From Tetrahymena elliotti 4EA (taxonomy: Eukaryota > Ciliophora > Oligohymenophorea > Hymenostomatida > Tetrahymenidae), in assembly GCA_000231825.2 (NCBI GenBank), contig JH720353.1, positions 51,565 to 115,564 on the forward strand: a DNA stretch of 64,000 nucleotides, in the 5' to 3' direction. Position numbers and translations under genes: made by a program. The notes beneath the pieces are model-generated. The model did not search any database and was not told the origin of the DNA. It was given only the letters and a program-made list of their open reading frames with translations. This document shows, piece after piece, positions 49,453 to 61,800 of the stretch (positions are counted from its first letter, which is position 1; each line of letters opens with the position of its first letter).

Positions 49453-50105
49453 AATCAAGAAAAACAAGCAAGCACAATTTATAATAATTTATTTAAAAAA
49501 ATAATTTCAAAATATTCGAAAGACATAAAAATATCGAACATTACCTGTCATTATTGCTTTAAAAATATAATAATCTTTCGAAATTTTTGATTAATTTTCT
49601 ATTATTAATTATAATTCCCTTCCTCTAACAGAAGATGCATTGACTTTGAGTGATTATTTTTAAAATAAATTAATTGAATAATTGATAAAATTGTGTTAAG
49701 TCTTAACCTAATCTATGGATAAGTGGCTTGGATAAGTAATTGAATAACAAGGAAACAAAACTAAAAATAGAATTTAGTGTCTTTTTATAATATATATGTA
49801 TTTTTGATAAAATAAAATACTAATTATTTCGATTATAATTCTATTATTAAATAAAAACTAATTTCAAAGTAAAAAAAAAAGTAAATATATTTTTTAATTA
49901 AAAATATTCTCAATACATAACTCATTATTTTTTAATAAATAAACACCAAATAAAGTATCTACAATTCAAAATTTATTAATTATTAAATATTGTGGGATTT
50001 TTGAGGGATTTAGGAAAATAAAACATATTTTTTATTTTTAATATCTAAATTATAAAACTATTTGAATGTGAAATATTTTGAAGATAAATTTTATGGTTCA
50101 GTCAA
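49453..50105. other. Intergenic region (convergent gene ends)
   Basis: About 650 bp between the stops of two convergent genes. It is AT-rich with poly-A/T runs; nothing is recognised. Confidence 0.5.
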
Positions 50106-52646
50106 TCAATATCTCAAGACGGAAAGTATAGGAAAACCATCAAAATTATCTCTCAAATAAATTTGATTATCTTATTTCACTAAAAACTCTTCACTAACTT
50201 TGAAGATGAAAATATAATTAGATTAAATTTACTAATTAGTTTCTTTTAAATGAAACTAGCTATCTTTTTCAAATTTTGCATAATAAAATTTAGCTCCAGT
50301 CATTTTAGATGCATTTTATTAGCAATCATATTTGAAAACAGATTAACATAAACTACATAACTTTTTAATGGCTGGTTCTAAATTATCCAAATCTTTCTTT
50401 TCTAGTTTCTATTTTCCTTCTTAAAATGTTACTTTAATTTTTTCTTATTTCTCCTTATTCATGATTCCATTAGTCAAACTTTTCTCTTTTTCTGGCTAAA
50501 ATTACTAATGTGATTGTTATTGATTAAAATTATTTGTAATTTAATTTTAGTTTCCTATTTAATTGCTCTAGTTTTCTTGTTAAAATAATTAAGTTCTCTA
50601 ATTTACTGGTTCATTCTACTATTAGCTATCTTAAAAGGTAAAATATGGACTTTTACTCTCTTATTAAGTTGGGAACTAATTAATTTCATTATTTTTTATT
50701 TAGCCATTCATAAAAAATTCTTATTATCCAAATATATTTTGGCTAGGTTATTAATTGTTATTCTTCTAGATATTCATATTGCTAATATCTTATGATTCAT
50801 CAGTATTTAGTTTACTTTTTATATCACTTTCATCAGCTTCTTACCTAAATGGTTCATTTTACTTTCTTTCTTCATCAATTAAATCATAATTGTTAGGTTT
50901 AAGATTAATAACATCATTCTAACTACTCTTGTATGAAACTTTATTAATAGCTTAATGAGCAGGTATTTAATTATTACTTTAGTTTTCTTAAACATTCAAA
51001 TTTTAGTTTTTTAAGTATTTTCTTATTTCATGATTCTGTTCATTTTGATAAGTATCACCTTAAAAACTATTTATAGTTGAAGATTTGGTCTACTCTTAAG
51101 TTGAATTATAAGAATTTATATAATTTTACCAATTTGTTTGAGAATTAGTATTTTTTTCACTAAAAATATTACTCTATTAAGGAATGTTAGCATCTCTCTA
51201 TAGATTCTACTATGATTTTACTTAAGTTTACTATTACTAAAAGAGAGATTATGGTTGTAATAATGTTGGTTTATTTGGCATTTCTTGCTATTTTTAAAGT
51301 TATTCTTTTATAGGATTAAAATCTAAATTATTTGGCTATTTAAGTGGTAAGGTTTTTTAGATTAAATCCTATGAACTTTTTTATTATCTTTCTGCAGCTT
51401 ATTATTTTGATTTAGACTAGGGGTCTTTATTTTTTTATAATTATTTCTAGCATCCATAATATCTTCCTTTTCCTGCTAAATAGAGGCTACAATTTTTTTC
51501 CCTTTCCATCATTTAAAATTTTATTTTTTCAAGTTGTTGTTTTAACTCTTTGTCTATATTATTTTTGATAATTTAGTGATATTTTTCAATTTTCAGAATA
51601 GATTTTTATAATTCCTATTCAGGTTGGAACTCTATTTTTTCAAAGTTGTCCAAATCACTAATGACAAAAAATTTTTTTAGAACTACTATTTATTGAATTT
51701 TTGATTTGTTTTCAGGATTGAGAAGGATTTATTTCAAATATTTCTAAAAATATTAAAAATCAGTTATGAATGAACATATAATTGATCCGTCATGTTATAC
51801 TTCACTGTAAAAATTTTTCATTGGATGTGATCCATTCAATTTATCTTTGGAAAATATGAACCAACATATCCTTTCATTAAAATATTTAAATATATTAGAG
51901 TAATTTGTTTCAAAGTCATTTTTGTAATCCATAATTATACTCTATTTATGTTTTATCTTTTATATTTCCAATGAACAAACTTCATAGATTTCTTTTTCAT
52001 GGTTTTTTTTTTTCAGTAATTCCATTCTAGATGTTGCTAGAAATCTTCTATATTACGAATCAGAAAATTTCTAGGAATGAATACTTGTTGACAAAGAAAG
52101 CAGATATATTTTTACAAGTTTACTTTTAATAATATACTCAAAAGCTTCCTAAAAATAACTACTACTTTCTCCATAAAGAATGAAATATAAACGAGTATTA
52201 TCTGGGTTTGATTGATGGATAAAGTTAATATCGTAAGCAAAGTTAACTTTGTAAGTATCGTAAATGTAACTTTAAAGCTTCTTGCTATTTCTCAACTGTA
52301 AATATTAATCCTTGGGTAAATAGAATTTAAATTAATAGAGTCTATCGTTTACTTCAAAAATTTTCTTTTTAATTTCTTCTTTAATTTTTTCAAATTAATG
52401 ATGTTGATTTTTAGATTCTTTTAGCAATTTTATCTCTAATTTGTGAAAGAATTTTGTTTCCTACTAAGGCTTTACTATTTAGAATCTATCGTCTGGATAA
52501 TTAATAAAGTAGCTATTCAAAACTAAAGCATCATTATAGGATTTTACTTTAATATCTATGATAGTATTTTTTTAATCACTTTGCTTTTTTATACCAAATA
52601 TTTAAGACTAATCTAAGGTTTTGTCAACTTCTATCTTAGAATCCAT
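50106..52646 (-). CDS. Gln/Asn-rich hypothetical protein, possible KH-like N-terminus (846 aa)
   Basis: Intron-free frame of 2541 bp, ATG 52646 to TGA 50106. The first ~350 residues look folded, with alternating strands and helices. One segment (NPDNTRLYFILYGESSSYFQ then EAFEYIIKSKL) resembles the closing half of a KH-type RNA-binding fold, though the GxxG loop is not evident. About residues 350-760 are low complexity with very high Gln and Asn, largely encoded by TAA and TAG. The last ~80 residues again look structured, with a CSLC pair (IKKLCSLCQSVFKYDC) and IYLRDNFDGFPILSVLRY. Such Gln-rich tracts are common in ciliate regulatory and RNA-granule proteins, but the function is not recognised. 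Confidence 0.8.
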
Positions 52647-52686
52647 ATTATATTCTTAAACTTTTCATAAAAAATAAAATGTTAAA

Positions 52687-53040
52687 TCAGTTTTTAAACA
52701 TAATTAATTTACGCAAAACTTACTACTCTATTTCTTCATCTTCACTGTCTTCATTATTAAAATCTTCATCTTCCTCTTCATTATCTTCACTAGTACTGTA
52801 ATTGTATGGAGTAGTCTATTTTTCCTCATATTCCTCATTTTACTTTATTTATTCCATAATTTTTTAAATCTAATCATAAAAGGATTTTGAGAAGCAAATT
52901 AATTCACATGGGCTATCTTCCTAAGTAGTATTTTTTTATATTTTTTATAGCACCTATATCACTTAAGAAGTGCTATCAAAAAATGTTTTGAATTATATAT
53001 TTTTTTGATCATCTTTTTCAGCTTATCTCACTAAATCCAT
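52687..53040 (-). CDS. Small acidic protein (117 aa)
   Basis: Single frame from ATG 53040 to TGA 52687. The N-terminal part is amphipathic (residues 1-70). The C-terminal third is a Glu/Asp run (STSEDNEEEDEDFNNEDSED), typical of chaperones, histone-binding or ribosome-associated proteins. Its stop lies only 40 bp upstream of the ATG of the next minus-strand gene. A good donor-like GTAAGT sits just before the stop at about 52701-52706, but I found no acceptor that would join the two genes in frame. They are therefore kept separate. Function unknown. Confidence 0.65.
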
Positions 53041-53532
53041 TTTTAATAACTCTATATTTTTACTATTATTTGATTTTATATTTGAAATTAAAATGATAAA
53101 TTCTTTATCAAATTTTGAGAGTCAACGAATTTATAAACACTATCAGAAATAAGATACGACAAAAAAAAATCTAATAAACAAATATCCAAAAATAATTATG
53201 TACTTTCTCTTTTCAATAAAAGTATTTTTTTCGAAATTTTAATCTTTTAATTTTTTTTAAAATTTTTGATTTTAAGAAATCTTTTTTTTTTACATTATTT
53301 TACTAAAACTAAAATGAGAAATTGGATTATTACTACAATATAGTTTTGTCTAGCTTTAAGATATTTTAAATCTAAGATCAATATATTTGAAAGTATATAA
53401 ATTAAATCGAGACACTTCAATTAAAATTTTTTTGATATGTAAAATAATTAGTATAAAAAAAGTATTTTTTTTAAAGAAAGAGTTGGTATTGCTTTTTATT
53501 AGCTTCAAGTTTTTACTTTTCCATTAAGTATT
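53041..53532. other. Intergenic region
   Basis: AT-rich spacer of about 490 bp between two minus-strand genes. Nothing is recognised. Confidence 0.5.
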
Positions 53533-55218
53533 TCAAATTATTTTTGTGTTTTTATTAAAAATTTGTTATTGCTTAACAAAACTTTCTTTTTAAATTGGCT
53601 TTTTAAAGTGTACTTCATCTTTGTTTTAGATTATTGCATAGAATCTAGACTCAATAGGAATAACTCCTTAGAATTGTTTTTCTACTTTTCTTTTTTAATT
53701 ATTATTTAATGATAACACATTATACAAAGGGGTGTGTTCTATTTTACGACTACCTATTTCTTTAGCTCTTTTTTTTCTTTCATCATCAACAACTATTTAC
53801 ATATTAAATTTTTAATGATAAATAACTATTCAATAATTTAATAAATACCTTTCTGGTATTCTGGCATATTTTTCCAAATTGCTTCCATATAGTTTTCATC
53901 ATTAGGATTTTATTGGACAGCCTAAATATAACCCTTTTATTTAATGATCTCATCTATTTTAATCTTCCTATAATTGTTCATCATATAAAGCCTCAAAGGA
54001 TACTTAATACCATTTTCCTTTTCAAAATTATTGATTAAAATATTTGGATTGTATATAAAAAAGAATAAATACTTCTCTTATTTCATTGCTTAGCTTTCTT
54101 CTTTATTTTAGTTTTGGGTCTTATTAATTAATAATTTTTTATATTCTATTTGAGTCTAGGGTCTTATCTTCAAGCAGTTCTGAAGCTTCAGCATAATTAA
54201 TTACTGAGGACATATTCAAGTTGTGATTATTTAAAGGATTTAGTTTTATATTATTTTTTTATTAATTAAACATTTTATCTTAATCTACCATTTTTTATAG
54301 GCTGCCCCTCTAATTAGAAGAAAAGAACCTTTACTTTTTGTGTTCTTTTCTATCCAATTTTTTAAGAAAATAAAACAATTAATTTTTAACACTTTAACCT
54401 TAAAATATATTTTACTTAAATTTAAAATAAGCACTTTAAAGATCATCAAGAAGCACTATTCTTTACTCTTTTGTTATTTGATTTGACTTAGGTAATAAAA
54501 ACAAGCTTTCTCTAACTCTTCTACTACTGCTTTAGTTTTATTGATATTTATAATTACTAATGTTGGGTGATTCAACAAACTCCATCTCATTTTCAGGATT
54601 ATTATTGCTCATTTATTCATTGAAATGCTTGCTGCTATCATATGCTTATTCAATATTTTAAGAATTTAATTTTGATAAATCTAAAGACAGTATTTTTTTT
54701 CTTTCTTAAGGTGTTAAAGCTTTTATATTAATTTTTTTCTTTTCATTTTTATTAGAAGTTTATATAGATGGAAGAGCTCTATTGATATGTGTTGTATATT
54801 AATTTAAATCATTATATTTTGAGATTTCTTTTATATTTTAAGTTTGACTCATATGTTATTCCCTTAGGCATTTTGGCAAGTATTTATTAGTTGGATCATA
54901 TTCTTCAGAAATAAAGTAATCATTTTAGCTGCTACAATTAAAGTCAAATGACTTGTTTACTTTCTTTAGTAAATCTCTATCTTAAGCCTTCATTAAATTA
55001 GCACTGTACCTCTCAATGAAGGTTGGCTAACCAGTCTCTAATTGTATAAAACAAAATAAATAATTTATTAGATAATGGCTGTTAACATAAATGATAAAAA
55101 TAGCTAAGATTATTGAATAAATAAGAAGAATAAAAATAAAAAAATAAGTCAAACTTTTCCAAAACTAAATGCTGCCTACATTAGCCTTTGATGTATCTAA
55201 TTAATTTTATGATATCAT
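53533..55218 (-). CDS. Single-pass membrane protein with possible HMG-box-like segment (about 542 aa)
   Basis: Starts at ATG 55218; an in-frame TGA lies just upstream. The end is TGA 53533. A membrane helix (LTYFFIFILLIYSIILAIFI) lies near residues 25-45. A long Ser/Asn/Lys-rich middle follows. Near the C-terminus, YPLRLYMMNNYRKIK, AIWKNMPEYQK and VVDDERKKRAKEIG recall an HMG box, which is odd together with a membrane helix. Intron 53793-53848 (56 bp) is clear. Upstream of it the reading frame must move by +1 near 54160. Options are one extra base at GGG 54159-54161, a 109-bp intron 54163-54271, or a 25-nt intron. With a one-base correction the whole model is exactly 543 codons. It could be a membrane-tethered DNA-binding protein or two genes misjoined. 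Confidence 0.6.
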
Positions 55219-55893
55219 ACCTCAAACTCTAGCTAAAAGTAAGAGCTTAGGAATTTTAGTGATAGAATAAATAATGTAAATTAGTAAAAATTGTATAAAA
55301 ACTAAAAGTTAGATAAATAAATACATATATTTTAATCTTATTATCAAAGTACTAAATCATATAATAAACAATTTATGTATGAATAATTTTTAACAAGATA
55401 TTTAATCACATTAAACTTTTCCTAATAATTGAATGGCTAAAACTAAAACTTATTATATTTTCAACAATTTACACTGATTCTCTTCCTGATCCTGAGCTAA
55501 ATAAAGAGGAAAGCATCATTACTTCAAAAATGAAATTTCAAATTTCTAATAAGGGTGCTTTTTTTTTTAATCGTAATGTCACAGAAAAAAATAAATTTTT
55601 GTTTTGTTTACATTTCTTTATTTGAGTTTTAAAGATTTTTAAATTGTCTATTATGTTAAATGATTAATTCTAAACATATTAGCCTCAATTTGCTTTATAA
55701 TTAATAAATTCCAAATTTCAATTCTATATCCATTCTTATTTGCTTTATTTTTGTAAATACCATTTTACTGATTTGATGAAATTCTTTCCTTTTAAAGATA
55801 ATTCTAACAAGGATTAGATTCTCTATAAACAAATATTAATAAATAAATCAAAAATCAATTAATTAATACATAAAAAGAATAAACTAAACTAAA
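55219..55893. other. Intergenic region, divergent promoters
   Basis: About 675 bp between divergent genes. A 36-codon minus-strand frame opening MLSSLFSSGSGRESV, with its ATG near 55514, has decent codon character but no partner exon that fits the neighbouring gene in frame. It is not called. Confidence 0.45.
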
Positions 55894-57129
55894 ATGGCTT
55901 CACTTTTAAGAATGTTTTCTGGTAGAATCAAAGATCGTCAAAATTAAAGAGTATAAAGAAACATGGAGCATAATGGTTTTGAATAACAAAATTAGTAATT
56001 AATCAACTAAGGTTTCACAGATCCAAAGTAGAATTTTAAAGCGTTATCTCAAGCAAATGGAAATGTTTAAGCAGCTATCTAATTTCTTGTTTAAAAACAA
56101 TAAATCCAATAGTAAAAAAGTGATATTAAGTAATAAAGAAGCTAATTATAAGGAAATTACTTATAAGAAAAGAGAAACTTAAAAATGGTTTCGAAGTAAT
56201 AAAAGTATGAAGCTAAACTTTTACAGCTTCAACCAATAATATAATAAAATAATCTTGGCCCATCTATTCAACATATTTGCTCTCTTGGATATGATAATTA
56301 AGTTAAAGTAGTAAAGGTCTTATTGAAAAAAAATGGAAACTTGAATGACACAATTAAACACATTCAAAAAAAGTCTTCATGGAATAAAAATAAATTCAAA
56401 CTAATAAAATAAGATGATCAAAGCAGTAATATGCCTTAATAAAATTAATCTTAAAACTACCAAAATGCTTTTCAAAACTAATAAAATATTATTTAAAACT
56501 CCTTCTAAAATTAAAATGCTCCTTCAAATTATTAATAAAACTTTTATGTTTAACAATAATAAGTTAATTTTGCTCCTTATAATTAGTAATTACAGTAGTA
56601 GTAAATCAATTATAATTATCCTCCATTACCATAGGAGTAACTTTCAGGCCAATAAGGCTTTAACTCTAAGCAAGTTGAATAATATTATACTTATAACCCT
56701 TAAAATTCTCAACTTTAGAATTAATAGAGCTAACTATAATAGAATTTACTACAAAATTAGATGAAGTCTTAGAATTCTCAAGTACCAGAGCCACCAATAG
56801 ACACAGATGCAATGAAATAAATGATTTCTTAAAAATAAGAAGAAATGAAAAATAACAACAATTAATAAAATAATTAAAAAGCAAAAGTTGAAATTAAGGA
56901 TGAAGATGTAGAACAATACATCAAAAAAAATTAATTCTTGATAGCATAAGGTTTTAAAAAAGCATAAAAGAATATTAAAGTTTTAATTTAATGCAATGGA
57001 GATGAGAACCAAGCTCTTTAGGCTTTATAATAGCTTAATTAAATAAAAATGCAAGATAAATTAAATAAAAATAGTAAACCTTATCAACAAGATTAAAGCA
57101 GCTCTTCAAGTTCATCAGATTCAGACTGA
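55894..57129 (+). CDS. Three-UBA-domain protein with Gln-rich linker (411 aa)
   Basis: Single exon, ATG 55894 to TGA 57127. Three UBA-like units are visible: near residue 40 (LINQGFTDPKQNFKALSQAN then AAIQFLV), near residue 135 (ICSLGYDNQVKVVKVLLKKN), and near residue 345 (FLIAQGFKKAQKNIKVLIQC then ENQALQAL). Each shows the MGF/LGY-like turn, the mid-helix Leu/Val pattern and the closing A..L. The linker is Gln/Asn/Pro-rich and the C-terminus is a Ser run ending SSDSD. UBA domains bind ubiquitin, so a shuttle or adaptor in ubiquitin signalling is inferred. No UBL or catalytic domain is present, so it is not a complete RAD23-type shuttle. In the standard code only antisense and frame-shifted fragments appear here. 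Confidence 0.8.
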
Positions 57130-58038
57130 AAAAAATATTATCAAATTATTAAATATATTTTTAACTTTAATACATCTTGTATATAACATTTCTAAGCAGT
57201 TTAATAATATTTTTTATTTACAAAAAGGAAAAATGTATCAAAAAAAGTATGTTTTTTTAAAAAGAAAGGAAAAATATTTAGACAAATTATTAATCTAATA
57301 AAATAATTTGTTTGAATTTTTACAAATTTACATAAAAATTATGAAAAATATTATAATTTCCACTTTATTTATCAAATAATTTCGTTTATTTGAGTAAATC
57401 TAATTGTTAGTTTTAAAAACTTCAAAATTTAATTATTTTTATGATATTAATTTTTCTTTAATATTTAATATTATGAAATATAAAAAATCATTATTTATTC
57501 AGAGTACTTTATATGTTAAAAGTTTTTTTTAGTTCATGGGTCATTTCTTTCTTCTTATAATATTGAATGCTCCTTGGTTCTTCTAAAGAGGTGATTATTA
57601 AATGGAATCTCGAAATAAAATTATTTCAAAATGTATTGACCAATTTAAATTTCATTAAACCACTTTTAATAGGACAAATCATTAAAATAAATATTTTATA
57701 TTTTATGAATAAATTTATTTATTATCTATATTTTTACTTATTTTATTTTAAAAAATAGAAATGATTTAGTTAGTTATTGCAGTCTGTTTGAATTTTTTAC
57801 AACATAAATTTTTTTTAACTTATTTATAATAAAACAAATATTTCTATCATATCTGATAATATATATTTGCAAATTCTAATTTTTAGCTGAAAAACTCAGA
57901 ATATTAAAATATTAGCTCAAAATTTAATTATAATAATTAATATTTTTCTGGTAGCTTTGTAAATTAAATTTGAAATTAGCGCAAAAAATTAATAATACAA
58001 TAAACAATTATTAGCAAGAATAATTTTAAAGTGCTTTT
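57130..58038. other. Intergenic region
   Basis: About 900 bp, extremely AT-rich. A 63-codon plus-strand frame at 57567-57758 is hydrophobic, ends in a standard-code stop, and lacks coding character; it is not called. Confidence 0.5.
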
Positions 58039-60816
58039 ATGATTTCTCCAAGAGATAGTATAAAGCAGCAGTTTTAAACGTAATCAAATGTTGGTTTATG
58101 CTAAGAAAAATAGCAATTGAAAGCTGATATAAATGGATGTACTACAAATTAGTAACCTTAGAAAATATAGCCTAAATTCGAAGAGAAAACTAACTTAAAA
58201 TAAAACAAATTTATATTAGAATAAATGATAGAAGAGCAAAGTAATGGTGAAAAACATGAGTTAAAAGGATATGAATGGATTTAGTCAACTAATGAAGAGG
58301 ATTTTTAAGTAATGAAGAATATTTGTTACCTTGAATAATTTCTTGATATGTATGATGATCTCGAAGAAAGAGATTATCTTCATCTTGACATACCTTAATT
58401 TATGCATTATTTAGATAATTCACAAAGTGAGTCTGATAGCATATTATCAGATGAAGAAGAAATAGATGACTAGTTTGAAGATGATTTATAAATGTAAAAT
58501 ATCAATATTAATGGATTTAGTGAAGTTAGGATGAGCAATCCAGGGATCACAGAAGAATGTAATTAGATTACTATAAAAATTTTGCTTTATTATGATAACA
58601 TGATAAATACAAATATTAGAAGGAGTTATGAAGGCAGATGAGTTTCAAAAAGCTGAAAATATTTCAGAATGTATGAGTGTGGAAGGTGCAGTTAAAAACA
58701 ATAAAAATTTACTAAATGTGAAACCTAAAGGGAAAAATTAAATGAGTTAGATGAGCATAGATTCATAAAATGATGATGATATTTATTCATAAATTAATCA
58801 AAAAGGAAAGACAAAAAGATATTAAAGCTCTCTTGCCTTATTAGCATAAGAATAGTTTATTAGAATCTCTAAGTATGGAGATATAGCATTGACATCAAAT
58901 ATAGCAAGAAAAAATCCAAAATCTGATGACTTTTATGATTAAGAAGATTCATTCATCGACGACGATTAAGTAGATACTGAATTGAAATAACTAGCTATTT
59001 GTGAAGCAGATTATGATGATTTTTTTATGGTAGAAGGTATAAAATTTATTTAATAAACTTCTGCTAATGTAATCTTTAAAATATTTATTAATTGATAATA
59101 TAGGAGGTTTATAAGAATTAGTTAAAAGTAGTGAATTTAGAGAAAGGCTAAAAGACATTTAGGAATATAGAGATACTAAAAAAATTGAGAATCACCTGAA
59201 AACTGACAAAAAGGAAAAGCAACCAAATCCTAAAGCAAAAATAAATGCTGAATAATCAAAAAATGCTAATTTAAATGATAAAAAGTAATAAGGACTTAAT
59301 CTTCTTGCAGATGCTGATGACGAAGATGATGATAAGCAAGTCAAAAGAAGAAAAAGAAATCAAGGAAAAAACAAGAAGTAATTTGATTTGCTTCACTTGA
59401 AGCAGCCTACATTCCGTGAAGAAATAGTTGAAGATAGTTAAAATACTAAAGTGATGCCAGTTAAATAATAATTAAATGAAAAAATAACCAAAAACTAAAG
59501 GAGACAAAATTAAAAAAGCACAAAAAATAGTACTGAGTTGTTTTAAAGCAATAATACTGAATAAGATACTAAAAACTAAGGATAATTAAATATGAAGATG
59601 GAGAATGAAGATAGTGATAAATTATAATAAAAATCTGGATAAGTTATTCAGAATTCTGAAGAGTAAAAGAAATAAAATACTCAAGATGTTTCTAATAAAA
59701 GAACAAGAAAAAGCTCTAATCCTAAACCCGAAAATCAGCAAAAAAGTGATGTTACTTAGTCATAATAAAATAAGAAGAAAAATAGTAGATAGACATAGAA
59801 ACCTGAACAGCTTGTAAATTAAGAAAAAAAAGAAGAGAAAATGATCATCATTATTGATGATGATGATGACCAAGAAAGTTAGCAGAAATAAAGAAATTCT
59901 TAAAACTTTGAAAATGAATCTACACCAAATAAATTATAATTTTCAGTACAAAAAAATATGCCTACAATCCAAATTAATGTTAGCTCTTCTAAAAAATATA
60001 ATGAAAACTCTAATAATTTTACTTAATCCTTAAATAATATTAAAATAGTCAAAAATAATACTTAACTCAAAGAAATCATACCTCTGATGAAAGAAAATTA
60101 GGTTAAAACAAGGAGCTTAAAAAATGATTCTAAGTCTGTTTCCTAATAGGATGAGGAAATCTTAGGTAATAACATTCCATTATCTAAGAATGATAGACCA
60201 AAGAAATCTAATAAAAGAGATAATAATAAATCATTAGGAAATTAAGACAATTCAATATAGTCACTATAAGACATGTAAATAACTAAAAAGAGGAGTACCA
60301 GTTCCATTAATGATAAATAAGTTAAAACAATAAAACCAAATGATGAGACTTCAAAAAGATCACTTTCATTAGTAAATAACAAAGTATTTCTTGAAGAGTA
60401 ACCATTAGATTTTAAAAGCAAGATTGATGAATAAGCTAGTTAAAAATTAAAAAGAAAAATAGTTAATCCTAAAAAGAAAGATTAAAACGATAGGTCAGAA
60501 AATAGACAAAGCATTAATAGTGCTACTGATAATAACTTAAATGACTCTAAAATTGATAAACCATAATAAAATGTATAAGAAATAAAGTTAAAACCATAAA
60601 GAGGTAATAGAAGTAAGAAAGATAAAGAGACAAGCCAAGAAGCAGAGATTATGGTAATTAATTTACTTTTACAATTATTATAATTTAGTTTTTATTTTAT
60701 TGATAAAGGTAATTTAAAAAAATATTACAAAAAATGATAAAAGAAAAAGAGAGAAAGATATACCAGAAGAGGCTAATATTATAGCCTCAAAAGGTGATAA
60801 AAGAATCAAAGAGTGA
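58039..60816 (+). CDS. Ubinuclein/HPC2-like histone chaperone subunit (864 aa)
   Basis: Exons 58039-58558, 58620-59036, 59104-60653 and 60709-60816; introns are 61, 67 and 55 bp and phases match. The diagnostic HPC2-related domain is at about residues 250-315: KYGDIA, then DDFYDQEDSFIDDDQV and CEADYDDFFMVEGGLQEL, matching the family pattern of YD..DPFIDD followed by FFV..G.L. The rest is disordered, very rich in Lys, Asn, Gln and Ser, with acidic runs (MIIIIDDDDDQESQ) and basic clusters (QVKRRKRNQGKNKK). Ubinuclein/HPC2 proteins are subunits of the HIRA complex that deposits histone H3.3 independently of replication. The HRD contacts H3.3-H4. It lies 8.6 kb downstream of the SET-domain gene; both are chromatin proteins, but the spacing does not imply co-transcription. 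Confidence 0.88.
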
Positions 60817-61779
60817 AGTGAACTACTGTCTAACTTAAGAAAAAATGTCCAGCTTTTTTAATATTTTCCAAAAATTAAAATATAATAATTTTGATTCCAT
60901 AAAAATAAAAAAAATAATTTAATTATCATAAATAAAAGAATCTTATACTAACCATAATATCAATTCAAACAATTTATTTTTGAAAAAAACCAAAATAGTA
61001 TTCTAAAAACAATATTTTAAAAGTATTTGATTCAAATTAAAAAAGATAAAGAAAAATAATTTAATTTTGTATAAATATTTTAATTAAATAGTAAAGTATT
61101 TTAAAATAAAAAATATTAATAAAATCTAGAATATATTATTTTATATAAAAATGTATTATTTATGAAATAGTTGGTCTCAGTATCACTTTTATTTATGAAA
61201 TAAAGGTCTAAATAAATTGAAAAAGAATTTTCTTTATTTCTGAATTATGGAAATTCGTAAAATGTTTGTTTTGGTATAAAATAGATTTTTCTGTTTCTTT
61301 GTGTATGTAAAAATAAAAATGGTTCTTTTTAAAATAAAGTTTAAGATAGAAATAAAGATTTAGTTGATTATAATGAAAATAGTCTTTCTTTGATTCAAAA
61401 TGAAAGCAAAAAATATTAGAAATTTTAAAATAAAAAATATAAATTGATCATAGAGGATTTGAAAAAGTTCTTTTCTAATCTCGCTTTTATGACATATGAA
61501 ACATAAATAAAGCTTTATATATTATAAATGGAAAATTTTTTTTTTTATTTGACACAGAATTTATAGCAATTTGTTAAAAAATTAGAAATTAAGAAAATGT
61601 TTGTTAAGAAAATAGATTTGCTTATTTATTCATTTTTTACTAGTGTTTCATATAAATAAAAATGTTTATTTTAAAATCATGGTTGAGGATAGAAACATAG
61701 ACTTAATTGATTTGAATGAAAACGATCAAAATCAACCAAAAAAAAATACCGGAAGAGTAAAATAAAAGGTATAAATTGT
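60817..61779. other. Intergenic region with a duplicated block
   Basis: About 960 bp between convergent gene ends. It contains one copy of the direct repeat described separately; otherwise nothing is recognised. Confidence 0.5.
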
Positions 61780-61800
61780 TCATAGAGGTTTTTGGGTTAT
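61250..61800 (+). repeat. Imperfect direct repeat, about 215 bp, offset roughly 335-345 bp
   Basis: Unit A (about 61250-61465) and unit B (about 61585-61800) share several ordered blocks. These are GAAATT..GTAAAATGTTTGTT-like sequence, AAATAAAAATG, a GATAGAAA.A.AGA.TTA.TTGAT block, AATGAAAA, and a final AAATAAAA..TATAAATTG.TCATAGAGG. Unit B runs into the stop codon of the alpha/beta hydrolase gene (TGA at 61780 on the minus strand), so unit A is a decayed copy of that gene's 3' flank. Confidence 0.6.

Noticed and set aside
52687..52706. GTAAGT donor suggesting that the small acidic gene is spliced to the Gln-rich gene downstream
   Set aside because: The exon would end with two codon bases, and no AG before 52646 continues the Gln-rich frame; phases disagree.
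56414..56884. Long frames of 116 and 72 codons within the UBA gene
   Set aside because: They are alternative frames of the Gln/Asn-rich linker of the UBA protein, whose own frame is open for 412 codons.
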